A stretch of 51,242 bases of DNA. Source: an uncultured Kiritimatiellota bacterium (lineage in GTDB: Bacteria > Verrucomicrobiota > Kiritimatiellia > RFP12 > UBA1067). A model generated the notes under the pieces. That model did no database searches, was not told where the DNA came from, and saw nothing but the letters and a program-made list of their open reading frames with translations. Made by a program: the position numbers and the translations under genes. Below are positions 25,464-33,263 of this stretch, in pieces. The stretch spans positions 1-51,242 of the forward strand of contig CAKTUI010000021.1 in the NCBI GenBank assembly GCA_934621385.1, written 5' to 3'. Numbering within the stretch: position 1 is the stretch's first letter; each line of letters opens with the position of its first letter.

Positions 25464-26713
25464 TTCGACACCTCCTGGTTCTTGAGCGTCTCAATCCACT
25501 CGTCAATTGCCGCGATTTCACGCGGAATGTCAATGGACTGCGGGCAGTGCGGTGCACAGCGTCCGCACCCCGTGCAGTGGTCGGCACGGCGCAATTCCTC
25601 GGGAACCGCCTTCTCGTAGGCCTTTAGCACCTCCTTCGCAGACGGCGGTGTCTTGGCCGTCAGGATGCTGTTCCTGAACAGCAGCAACGAGACGATGTCC
25701 AGTCCATACGGACACGGCATACAGTAGTTGCAACTGTTGCAGGGAATCGTGTTGAGCGAAAGGAAGTCCTTCGCCGCCCGTTCCAGGGCCTCCAGTTCGG
25801 CCGCGCTGCAGGGCTTGAGCGGCGAGAAGATGGCAAGGTTCTCCTCGATGTGCTCCGTCCGCGTCATTCCCGAGAGGACCGTCATCACCTTCGGGAACGT
25901 CCCGCAGAAGCGGAAGGCCCACTTGGCGAGCGTCGCCTCCGGATCAAGCGGCGTCAGCACCTGGGCGAGCGCATAGTTGTAGCGCGCAAGCCGTCCGCCG
26001 AGGAGCGGCTCCATGATGACGACGGGGATGTCCAGCTTTGCAAGCGTCTCGTAGAGGTACTTGGCATTGAGGTTGCGGGCGCTCACTTCCTTCGCGTGCA
26101 GCCAGTCGATGTAGTTCATCTGAATCTGCACGAAGTCCCACTTGTACTTGTCGTGGTGCTCAATGCACCATTCGAACGCCCTCGGTTCACCGTGGTAGGA
26201 GAAGCCGAGCTTGCGAATGCGCCCCTGCGACCGCAGGTCGGAGCACCAGTCAATCGCCCCGTTCTCAAGATAACGCTGCGAAAACGTCTTGAAGCCCGTG
26301 CCGTTGCCGACGGAATGCAGGAGATAGTTGTCGATGTAGTCCGTCTGAAGGGCCTTGAGCGAATTCTCGAACATCGCCTTGCAGGCCGCCAGCGGATACT
26401 GCTGAGGGGCGAAGTTCGAGAGTTTCGTCGCAATGATGTAGTCCTTGCGATTGTAGCCGCTCGCCTTCAGGGCCTTGCCAAGGGCCGCTTCGGACTCGCC
26501 GCGACAGTACGCGGGCGACGTGTCGAAGTAGGTAACGCCACCATCCAGGAGCATCCGAATCTGCCGATTCAGAAGTTCCTGGTCAATGGCGGAATCCGAA
26601 TAGCCCGCACCAACCCAACGGTTGGCGTGCTTGCCGTCCACCGTCGCTAAGCGCATCGCCCCATAGCCGAGGAGCGAAACCTTCTTGCCGTCTACCGTGT
26701 AGTGTGTCGTCAT
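25460..26713 (-). CDS. Aldo/keto reductase with C-terminal 4Fe-4S clusters
   Basis: A 417-residue oxidoreductase. The barrel carries the AKR tetrad: Asp and Tyr in YFDTSPAY, Lys in IATKLS, and His in LLHSVG. The C-terminal quarter has two cysteine groups, CNSCNYCMPCP and CTGCGRCAPHCP, typical of ferredoxin-linked AKRs of anaerobes. It therefore could couple NAD(P)H-like chemistry to ferredoxin or to the NapH-like partner encoded immediately downstream. The frame continues upstream, but ATG 26713 (MTTHYTVDG) is chosen from the AGAGAAACG site and because the protein family begins here. The C-terminus EVSK is dictated by the embedded ribosome site for the next gene. Confidence 0.9.
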   Translation of the reverse strand: MTTHYTVDGKKVSLLGYGAMRLATVDGKHANRWVGAGYSDSAIDQELLNRQIRMLLDGGVTYFDTSPAYCRGESEAALGKALKASGYNRKDYIIATKLSNFAPQQYPLAACKAMFENSLKALQTDYIDNYLLHSVGNGTGFKTFSQRYLENGAIDWCSDLRSQGRIRKLGFSYHGEPRAFEWCIEHHDKYKWDFVQIQMNYIDWLHAKEVSARNLNAKYLYETLAKLDIPVVIMEPLLGGRLARYNYALAQVLTPLDPEATLAKWAFRFCGTFPKVMTVLSGMTRTEHIEENLAIFSPLKPCSAAELEALERAAKDFLSLNTIPCNSCNYCMPCPYGLDIVSLLLFRNSILTAKTPPSAKEVLKAYEKAVPEELRRADHCTGCGRCAPHCPQSIDIPREIAAIDEWIETLKNQEVSK

Positions 26714-26762
26714 CTTCGTTTCTCTTTTATTCGATGCAAACGCACAGCCCGACCGACCAGCC

Positions 26763-27377
26763 TCAGCCCTCAAGGGTGATGCGATCGGTGACGAATGACT
26801 TCAGCCCAAGGCCCATCTTGATGGTCGAACCGAAGAATGCCTTCGGCGGAAAGACGTTCGCCCCAGTGACGAGCGCGGCGAAGTCGCGTCCGCAATTCTG
26901 CATCCCGCCGCCGCCATGAGTCTGGAAGAGTCCGACCGACTTCGTCTTCAGCACGGACGCATTCTCACCGACCCATGTGCGCACGGGCGGGGCCATCGTC
27001 CCCCACCAGTTGGGCGTACCGACGAGAACGACGTCATACGCCGCAACGTCAAGGCCCTCAATCTTCTGGATGGGCCGCAGCGTCCCGGCGCGGCACTCGG
27101 GCTTCGCCTCGTCGCAGCAGTCCCCATAATCGGGCGCATACGCCTTCTCGGGCTTGATTTCGACGAGCCGTGCGCCACCACAGGCCTTGGCGAACGTTTC
27201 CGCCGCGTAGCGCGTGTTGCCGCTGCGCGAAAAATAGACGATGAGTACCTTATCCTCGCTGACTTTGACTGGCATGGTGTCTCCTTTCAGTTCTGACGGC
27301 TTTTCCGCGCAGGCGGGCAAAAGGATGCTCGCCGCCGCACAGGCGGCCGACTGCTTGATGAAATCCCTTCTGTTCAT
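26763..27377 (-). CDS. Flavodoxin with Tat/lipoprotein signal
   Basis: A 204-residue flavodoxin. The N-terminus has twin arginines (RRDFIK, 3-8), a hydrophobic stretch, and a lipobox-like LPAC with Cys23, so the long form would be exported folded with FMN and lipid-anchored. The FMN loop is FSRSGNTRYAA, and GTPNWWGTMAPP with THGGGG form the other flavin contacts. An in-frame ATG at 27275 (MPVKVSED) has AAAGGAG at 5-nt spacing and would give a cytoplasmic 170-residue flavodoxin. The upstream start at 27377 overlaps the ABM gene stop (ATGA) and has AAAGGGG. Extracytoplasmic flavodoxin fits a redox relay at the membrane. Confidence 0.9.
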   Translation of the reverse strand: MNRRDFIKQSAACAAASILLPACAEKPSELKGDTMPVKVSEDKVLIVYFSRSGNTRYAAETFAKACGGARLVEIKPEKAYAPDYGDCCDEAKPECRAGTLRPIQKIEGLDVAAYDVVLVGTPNWWGTMAPPVRTWVGENASVLKTKSVGLFQTHGGGGMQNCGRDFAALVTGANVFPPKAFFGSTIKMGLGLKSFVTDRITLEG

Positions 27378-27901
27378 TTTTGTGCCCCTTTCACTTTATT
27401 GTCCTGCCAATCGTCCCGATTGCTCGGGACGGTAGAAGAATCGCGTCCACCCGAAACCGCCGCACCCGAGCGGAATCCATTGAGAATGAACTGCCCCGGA
27501 TTCAACTGGACCTGGTCGTCAAGCGACAGGCTCTTCACCATCTGGGCCGTCCCCGTCTTGTACTTCCGGAAGTGCGGCGAGGCAATGTGCTTTCGGTAGG
27601 CCACGGCACTTGCGTAGGTCTCAAGAATCGTCACACGGCAGGGATTCGCCTTCTCGGCGAGGGCGTACATGGTCAGGACACCCGGCTCCGTGCGCAGCGA
27701 GACCTCACCGACCTCCCGCGCCAGCTGAATGTACGTGTCCAAATGCTCGGGATAAACCTCAATTCGCGAAAGACGCACGATTCCATCCGCCTGCAAAGGC
27801 TCCTTGGCGCACATATTCAGTCCCTCGGCAGGCGACGGACCCACCAAGAGCGAAAGCGCAACTCCCGCCGCCAGCACCCTTCCTCTCGCGAAGCCGCTCA
27901 T
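27374..27901 (-). CDS. Exported antibiotic-biosynthesis-monooxygenase (ABM) domain protein
   Basis: A 175-residue protein with a signal peptide (residues 1-26; hydrophobic LAAGVALSLLVG, then PSPAEG). The mature part resembles the small ferredoxin-like ABM fold: RLSRIEVYPEHLDTYIQLAR, EPGVLTMYALAEKANPCRV, and ILETYASAVAYRKHIASPHF. ABM proteins oxidise aromatic or quinone-like compounds, or act as quinol-handling enzymes (YgiN type), without a bound cofactor. The true start is the ATG at 27901, overlapping the LysR stop as ATGA with AAGGAG upstream; the frame open beyond that runs into lysR. It is the first structural gene after the regulator. Confidence 0.82.
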   Translation of the reverse strand: MSGFARGRVLAAGVALSLLVGPSPAEGLNMCAKEPLQADGIVRLSRIEVYPEHLDTYIQLAREVGEVSLRTEPGVLTMYALAEKANPCRVTILETYASAVAYRKHIASPHFRKYKTGTAQMVKSLSLDDQVQLNPGQFILNGFRSGAAVSGGRDSSTVPSNRDDWQDNKVKGAQK

Positions 27902-28830
27902 TTCGAGACCTTCTCCTTTCCGTTCTTCCCGAAGTCCTCCAGCTCCACGCACTCCTTCACCTCGGCACGGACGAGGCGGACGAGTTCGGCGGCGGCCGGG
28001 GCGAGTGGCACATTCTCCCGCCACGCGAGATAGGTGCTGTTGTAGAGGGCGGGCACAAAGGGTCTGAAGACAATCTTCTTGGCAAGCATCTCGGGAATCA
28101 GCCCGTCAATCGAAATCGCCGCGCCAACGCCCTCGGCCACGGCATGGGCCGCGTTGTAGAGCAGGTTGAACGTCCCGGCGACATTGAGCCGCGCCACATC
28201 GTAGCCCGCCCAGCCGGCGAGTTCGGACGACATCCTGAGGCGGCGCGGCAGAAGCAACGGCCGACCAAGCAGATCCTCGGGTGCAATCCCCTTCTTCTTC
28301 GCAAGCGGATCGCCCTTCGGCAGAACCAGCCCGAGTTCGTGACAGACATTGAGCGGCAGCGTCTCGCACCCATCGAGACGATCCGGGCCAATCAGCACCG
28401 CGAGATCAATCGTCCCCTTCTGGATGCGCCCCGTCAGCTCTTCGGCATTGTCCGACACCAGCTGGAACGAGACGGCAGGATTCTTTTTCTGCAATGTACG
28501 CAGGGCGGCGGCGATGCGCGAGAAGCCGAACGTCTCGGCCGCCCCGATGACGATGCGCCCGGAGAGCTTCGACGCCGCGCACGTCACCTCGCGCACCGTG
28601 CAATTGACAAGCGACAGGACTTCTTCGGCCCGCTTGCGGAAAATCTCGCCCTTGGCCGTGAGCCTGACCGCACGGGCGCCGCGCTCCAGAAGCGTCTGCC
28701 CCAACGATTCCTCAAGCTCACCCAGCTGCTTCGAGAGAGCCGGCTGGCTGATGCCCAGCTTCTTCGCCGCACGAGAGATGTTGCCCTCGCGGGCAATCGT
28801 CGCAAAATACCTGATATGCCGAAGTTCCAT
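27898..28830 (-). CDS. LysR-family transcriptional regulator
   Basis: A 310-residue regulator. The N-terminal winged helix (about 1-60) is canonical: LRHIRYFATIAREGNISRAAKKLGISQPALSKQ spans positions 3-35 and LEESLGQTLLER follows. The C-terminal domain is a LysR co-inducer fold with IGPDRL and similar segments. Unusually it is the first gene of the operon it probably controls, on the same strand, and not divergent from it. The ATG at 28830 has no ribosome site; a TATACT -10 ends 7 nt upstream, so the message is leaderless. A 21-bp inverted repeat just before the -35 is a likely autoregulatory operator. The inducer is not known. Confidence 0.93.
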   Translation of the reverse strand: MELRHIRYFATIAREGNISRAAKKLGISQPALSKQLGELEESLGQTLLERGARAVRLTAKGEIFRKRAEEVLSLVNCTVREVTCAASKLSGRIVIGAAETFGFSRIAAALRTLQKKNPAVSFQLVSDNAEELTGRIQKGTIDLAVLIGPDRLDGCETLPLNVCHELGLVLPKGDPLAKKKGIAPEDLLGRPLLLPRRLRMSSELAGWAGYDVARLNVAGTFNLLYNAAHAVAEGVGAAISIDGLIPEMLAKKIVFRPFVPALYNSTYLAWRENVPLAPAAAELVRLVRAEVKECVELEDFGKNGKEKVSK

Positions 28831-28837
28831 GCCGCAT

Positions 28838-28889
28838 AGTATAGCACGGACGATGTAGAACCGTCAACTATGGAACTTGAACTTCCATA
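28838..28889 (-). promoter_or_regulatory. LysR promoter with adjacent inverted-repeat operator
   Basis: Minus-strand -35 TTGACG (28867-28862), 18-bp spacer, -10 TATACT (28843-28838), 7 nt to the ATG. Immediately upstream, TATGGAA (28869-28875) and TTCCATA (28883-28889) form a perfect inverted repeat with a 7-bp centre. This has the size and the T-N11-A character of a LysR-type box. The rest of the gap to coaE (28890-29025) shows no array or gene. Confidence 0.75.
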
Positions 28890-29025
28890 ACAAAAGTGAA
28901 TAGGTTAAAAAACCACCGTCCCGCAAAGATTGAACGACGACCCGTGACGGCCGGCAGGCCGCGCCTGAGCATTCAGGGGGATGGTGCGCACGACTCCTCT
29001 CACCCACGGAATCGTGCCGTTTCTC

Positions 29026-29556
29026 TCACAGGCTCCGCAGGTGGGCGACAAGACGAGCGACCTCACCGCGCAGGTCCTCGGCGGTGCCGTCATTGCGAAT
29101 CGTGTAGTCCGCCCGCGCCGCCTTTTCCTCGACCGGCATCTGCGCGGCAATCCGCGCCTCCGCCTCGGCCCGCGTGTAGCCCCGCGTCGCCATCATCCGC
29201 GCCACCTGCGTCTCGCGGCGCGAGGCGATGCAGCAGACGAAGTCATAGTCCTTCGCCCAACCCGTCTCGAAAAGGAGCGGTATCACCGCCATGCGCAGAA
29301 CCGACGCGTCCCGGCGCGGCGAACTGAACCACGCCTCAAACCGCGCCCGCACGAGCGGATGAATCCGCGCCTCAAGTTCCTTGCGGGCGGACGGATTTCC
29401 GAAGACAATCTTGGCCAGACGCTTCCGCTCCTCCACCGGAATCATCTCGTGCACGATGCCGTCCGCATCCAGCGTCTCCACGCCGAGTTCGTTCAGGTAG
29501 GCCGCCACGAGCGACTTGCCACAGGCAATCCCACCGGTCAAGGCCAGCCGCTTCAC
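29026..29556 (-). CDS. coaE: Dephospho-CoA kinase
   Basis: Phosphorylates dephospho-CoA at the ribose 3' position, the last step of CoA synthesis. The 176-residue product has Walker A GGIACGKS (6-13), DADGIVHEM with the catalytic Asp, and the lid/CoA-binding part IPLLFETGW. A frame continues upstream to 29691, but the GTG at 29556 is the start: it overlaps the InlB-repeat gene stop (GTGA), has GGAGG 10 nt before it, and yields the normal CoaE length. The overlap couples a housekeeping enzyme to a large secreted protein. Confidence 0.93.
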   Translation of the reverse strand: MKRLALTGGIACGKSLVAAYLNELGVETLDADGIVHEMIPVEERKRLAKIVFGNPSARKELEARIHPLVRARFEAWFSSPRRDASVLRMAVIPLLFETGWAKDYDFVCCIASRRETQVARMMATRGYTRAEAEARIAAQMPVEEKAARADYTIRNDGTAEDLRGEVARLVAHLRSL

Positions 29557-32500
29557 GGAAGATGGACCTCCACCTTGAAGAAGCGGTGCGACGCATAGTC
29601 GACGGACTGCCACGCGGCATCCTCCAACGCCGCCTTGCCAAACACCGTGTAGATGCGCGGCGGATTGTCCTTGCGCAGGTCGGGCGACCACGAGAGACTG
29701 ACCGTGCCGTCCTTCACCTCAATCGCCGTCAGGCGGAAGACCGAGTCCGCATCCGTCGGATCCGTTCCCGCGATGTATTCCTGCCAGCGCGGCACCGTCC
29801 AGCCGGCCTTGCCGGACGAGGCTTCAAGCAAGGCCCTGTAGCCACCCGCCGACTTTACTTCCGCCGCCGAATAGTACCCATCCACCCACGCGTACGGAAC
29901 GGACACCGTACGCGCCGCGCCGGCGGCATCCGTATACTCAAACTCCTCCTCGGTCGCACTCTTGGGCTCCCACCGCACATCGTCCACGTAAAGCGGAGCA
30001 TAGGCAACGCTCCTGGCCTTAATACCCCAGACCCATGTCACCGTCTGCTCGCCTTCCCCAAGCGTCAGTTCAACACGCGTCCAACCCGCGCTCTTCCTCG
30101 GCGGCTGGTAGTCAGACAACGTATTACCGTTCAGACGAAGCGCGTAAAGGTGCTCGGCATCCGAGCCATCATTTGCCCGGCACCAGTAAAAGGAAAGCTT
30201 ACCCGGGCCAACCACCGTCAACGCCATCGTAGACTCCGAACCCATAGGAGCACCAGCGGGATGGATTCTGGATGCCACACACACCGTATCCCCGTGTCCG
30301 ACTCCCTCTTGCGGAATCCAATTCCACGAATAGGTTCCCAATTTGGTCGTCGACAGAAGGACGGCATTATCGAGTCCGACCGCCTCCGAGAGTTCGCCCA
30401 CGCCATCCCAGACGGCATAGAGCGTCACCGTGCCGTCCGGCTCGGCCGTCAGGTTGGAGACGGTGTCACCGTCCGCGTAGACGACATCGCCGCCTTCTGT
30501 CCGCGCCCAGCCGAGGAATCCCGCCGAGGCGTAGTTCTGGTAGGTGCAGGTCGGCAGGTCGGACGCGACATCATAGGTGCACGCCAGCGGCTCCATCGTG
30601 CCGAGCACATTCGCCGCGCCCGGCTTGAAGACGATGGAGTAGTGATTCGTCATCCAAACGGCGTAGAGCGTATTCGTGGCATCCATCGGCGCGGCGATGC
30701 TGACGACCTCCTTATCCGCATAGCGCGGCAGAAGTGACGCAGCGTCCGTCTCGTTCGTCGCCCATCCGCCGAACGTGTAGCCGGTCTTTGCGTAGGCGTT
30801 CGGCGTGAGGGCCTGCGCCTCGTTGCCGTCAAACCGCTGCTGGGCCATCGTGCCGCTCGATGCACCATTCCCGTCAAAGTCGACGTAGTGGTATCCGGAC
30901 CACTGGGCATGGAGCGTCACCGAACCCGATTCGGCCAGGTTCTTGACAACCGCCCCATCCGCAAATGTCCGCCCGTCGTCCATCCGCCAGCAGACGAACA
31001 CCTGGGTCGGACGCGTAAACAGGTTGGCCGAAAGGGCCTGCTCTTCGTCATACTTGAAAGTCTGGCTTTCCATCGTCCCGCCCGTCGCCCCGTTGCCGTC
31101 AAAGACGACCGTATACTTATTCGCCTCCCACACGGCGTAGAGCGTCAGCGTCCCTTCCGCGAGAAGTCCGCCGACCTCCTCCCTGTCCGCATAGTCCGCC
31201 GTCACCGCGTCGGCCTTCTCGCTCCAGCCGAGGAAGGTGTAGCCTGTGCGCGTGAAGCGGTTCCGCGACAGCGCCTTCGTCTCCGAATAGAGGAATTCCT
31301 GCGGCTGGGTCTGCCCACCCGTTGCGCCATTGCCATCGAAGACAATGTAATAGCGGAGTGCTTCGTACTGCGCCACGTAGGTGGCGTCGCCCCTCACCAT
31401 GGAACTCACGGTCGGAGACCAGCTGACGAACCGATAGCCGAAACGGTTGTCCACGTCCGTCGGCACCTCGACCTTCGCCCCGTAGGAATAGATTCGTACG
31501 TCATTCGTCAGGACGTGGCGGCTGTCGTAGTAGACGAACGTCACCGTGCAGTCCGACAGTGTAAAAGAAGCCGTATAGGTGGCGTCTCCCGTCACGGTAA
31601 TCGTGCGCGAGGCGGACATCTCGCCATCGTCCCAGCCCACAAAGACGGAACCCGTTGCGGGCATCGCCGACACGTTCACACGATCGCCATACGCGTAGGT
31701 GTGGCTCCCCGAAGGATTCACGGTGCCGTTTCCGTCCACGAGGAACGAGACCGTGTAAGTTTTGACCACCCAGCTTGCATAGAGGGTCGTCGCCTCCGTC
31801 AGGTCACAGGTCTGGTTGCTCGTGCCATCCGCCTTGTAATAGCACCGCCCGCCACCATTGCGGGCGGTGTAGTAGCCGTCGAACGTGTAGCCCGTCCGTG
31901 TCGGGAGGACGGCGAGCGATGGCATTTCGGCATCGTAGGTCGCCGAGACCGAGGCTGTCGGCGTGTTCTCGGCCTCTTCCGCCGAGAGGGTCACCGTCAC
32001 GATATCTGCCGCCCATTGCGCGTAGAGGCGGATGTCTGCGGCATCCTGCTCAACGCCGAGCGTCGCCCCCGTCACACCTGTCGCCCCGCAGGCGATGGAA
32101 ATCCCCTTCCCATCCTTCTGGGTATTCCAGCTGGCGACATGGTAGCCGGTCCTCACGCACCGACCGGCCGCGAGTGCCGTCACCTGGTTCGTGTAGATGA
32201 GAGCCGTCTGTCCGGGCGCGGCATTCCCCACCCACTGCCCGCCGTTCGCATCATACGAAAGCGTATAGTTCATCCAGCGGAAGTTCGCAATGAAGTGCGA
32301 AACCGCCCGCTCGTCCATCCGATTCGTCAAGTCGGCGAGGGTCAGCGTGTGGCTGCTTGCATTTGAATAGGCATACGACCTCTCTGTCCATCTATTCCAC
32401 AGCGTCCAGTCCACCAAATGCCACCCGGCCTTCGGCGTTGCCTTGAAGGTGACCGTCCAATCTCCCATCAGGGAGGCAACCGTCAGATCGCTTGAATCGA

Positions 32501-32672
32501 CCTGTTGGCCATCCGTCCATTCAGTCGCCCGGACGACCGACGCATCCGCACGGGACTCCGATCCCGCCAGCGTATAACGGCCCTGAACCGTATAGGCCCC
32601 TTGCGCCGACAGGCCACCCAGGGCAACCGTCAGGGCGAACGAACAAATAAGGTTGAGAATTCGCTTGCTCAT
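29553..32672 (-). CDS. Secreted InlB B-repeat (Listeria-Bacteroides repeat) protein
   Basis: A 1039-residue surface or secreted protein. A signal peptide covers about residues 1-25 (ICSFALTVALGGLSAQG). From about 120 to 740 lie around eight repeats of 60-80 residues of the InlB B-repeat type, each with a GYTFxGW-like core and closing xLYAxW; the three best (near 460-660) share FDGNGATGG. A jelly-roll/lectin-like region follows (LSFYWCRANDGSD, then WTRVELTLGEGEQTVTW). The C-terminal domain has EYIAGTDPTDADS and reads like a terminal domain common in PVC secreted proteins. The start at 32672 is chosen from the signal peptide; a TATAAT box ends 6 nt upstream, so the mRNA is leaderless. Function, adhesion or glycan binding, is an inference. 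Confidence 0.88.
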   Translation of the reverse strand: MSKRILNLICSFALTVALGGLSAQGAYTVQGRYTLAGSESRADASVVRATEWTDGQQVDSSDLTVASLMGDWTVTFKATPKAGWHLVDWTLWNRWTERSYAYSNASSHTLTLADLTNRMDERAVSHFIANFRWMNYTLSYDANGGQWVGNAAPGQTALIYTNQVTALAAGRCVRTGYHVASWNTQKDGKGISIACGATGVTGATLGVEQDAADIRLYAQWAADIVTVTLSAEEAENTPTASVSATYDAEMPSLAVLPTRTGYTFDGYYTARNGGGRCYYKADGTSNQTCDLTEATTLYASWVVKTYTVSFLVDGNGTVNPSGSHTYAYGDRVNVSAMPATGSVFVGWDDGEMSASRTITVTGDATYTASFTLSDCTVTFVYYDSRHVLTNDVRIYSYGAKVEVPTDVDNRFGYRFVSWSPTVSSMVRGDATYVAQYEALRYYIVFDGNGATGGQTQPQEFLYSETKALSRNRFTRTGYTFLGWSEKADAVTADYADREEVGGLLAEGTLTLYAVWEANKYTVVFDGNGATGGTMESQTFKYDEEQALSANLFTRPTQVFVCWRMDDGRTFADGAVVKNLAESGSVTLHAQWSGYHYVDFDGNGASSGTMAQQRFDGNEAQALTPNAYAKTGYTFGGWATNETDAASLLPRYADKEVVSIAAPMDATNTLYAVWMTNHYSIVFKPGAANVLGTMEPLACTYDVASDLPTCTYQNYASAGFLGWARTEGGDVVYADGDTVSNLTAEPDGTVTLYAVWDGVGELSEAVGLDNAVLLSTTKLGTYSWNWIPQEGVGHGDTVCVASRIHPAGAPMGSESTMALTVVGPGKLSFYWCRANDGSDAEHLYALRLNGNTLSDYQPPRKSAGWTRVELTLGEGEQTVTWVWGIKARSVAYAPLYVDDVRWEPKSATEEEFEYTDAAGAARTVSVPYAWVDGYYSAAEVKSAGGYRALLEASSGKAGWTVPRWQEYIAGTDPTDADSVFRLTAIEVKDGTVSLSWSPDLRKDNPPRIYTVFGKAALEDAAWQSVDYASHRFFKVEVHLP

Positions 32673-32678
32673 AGCCGT

Positions 32679-32687
32679 ATTATACCA
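32679..32687 (-). promoter_or_regulatory. Extended -10 box, InlB-repeat gene
   Basis: TGGTATAAT on the minus strand, preceded by a T run, ending 6 nt before the ATG. No ribosome site fits between, so transcription and translation starts probably coincide. Confidence 0.75.
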
Positions 32688-32913
32688 AAAAACCGCTCGT
32701 GCGGGGATTTGCACGGTAGAGGATCGAATCCGTCAGGCTGGCCCTGCGCATCGCCTTCCTTCGCGCCGCCGCGAGAATGCGCTCCCTCGCGGCGAAATCT
32801 TCCTGTGCCCAAGGCATAAAGCCAACAAAAGCGCACGATTCCATTCACATATTGACAAGAAGTTGGAGTAAACGCCATCCGCCGCGTGACCGCTCGGCTG
32901 TCGCCGTGATTCC

Positions 32914-33099
32914 GATGCCCATCCGCGGCAGACTTACTGCGCAGTAAATCAAAACTTACTGGGCAGTAAGTCAAAAGTTACTGGGCAGTAAGTTTTCTTC
33001 TGATGGGCACGGGAACTTCGCGGGATGCGCACGGGACGCATTCCCCCTGCGCACGACAGGAAATTCGGATGCGCACGGGTAAGCCCTCCCATCGGCACA
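32914..33099. repeat. Array B: 22-bp-pitch dyads
   Basis: Nine units centred every 22 bp at 32918, 32940, 32962, 32984, 33006, 33028, 33050, 33072 and 33094. They are GATGCCCATC, TTACTGCGCAGTAA, TTACTGGGCAGTAA (twice), GATGGGCACG, GATGCGCACG, CCTGCGCACG, GATGCGCACG and a weaker CATCGGCACA. The palindrome arms switch sequence inside the array while the phase is unbroken. The 591-bp gene-free region 32673-33263 otherwise holds the InlB-repeat promoter, the G/C-rich repeat and nothing else I can identify; 32690-32913 shows no gene. Confidence 0.9.
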
Positions 33100-33202
33100 A
33101 GACGGGCCGCCAACAGGCTCATCCAAACGGAGGCAAGCCCGACCGTTGCGCGGCGGCTCGCCCACCTTGGCGACCCTTCGCGCGCTCCGCTCCTTCCAAG
33201 CA

Positions 33203-33228
33203 GGGGTTCGGGGGCGCAGTCCCCGTCC
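33203..33228. repeat. Dispersed G/C-rich repeat, copy 2
   Basis: GGGGTTCGGGGGCGCA followed by GTCCCCGTCC, a near copy of 17157-17182. It can form a GGGG/CCCC stem and lies downstream of the 33264-34616 gene. Confidence 0.6.
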
Positions 33229-33263
33229 CTTCGCCGCGAACAGAGAACGGCAATGCCGCTGCC

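Noticed and set aside
28890..29025. Further 22-bp-phased dyads between lysR and coaE (GTGCGCAC at 28984)
   Set aside because: Only a single clear palindrome; neighbouring dyads are 17 bp apart, not 22.
32700..32750. tRNA-like stretch with GATCGAATCC
   Set aside because: The flanking bases do not form a 5-bp T-stem, and no acceptor or anticodon arms could be paired on either strand.
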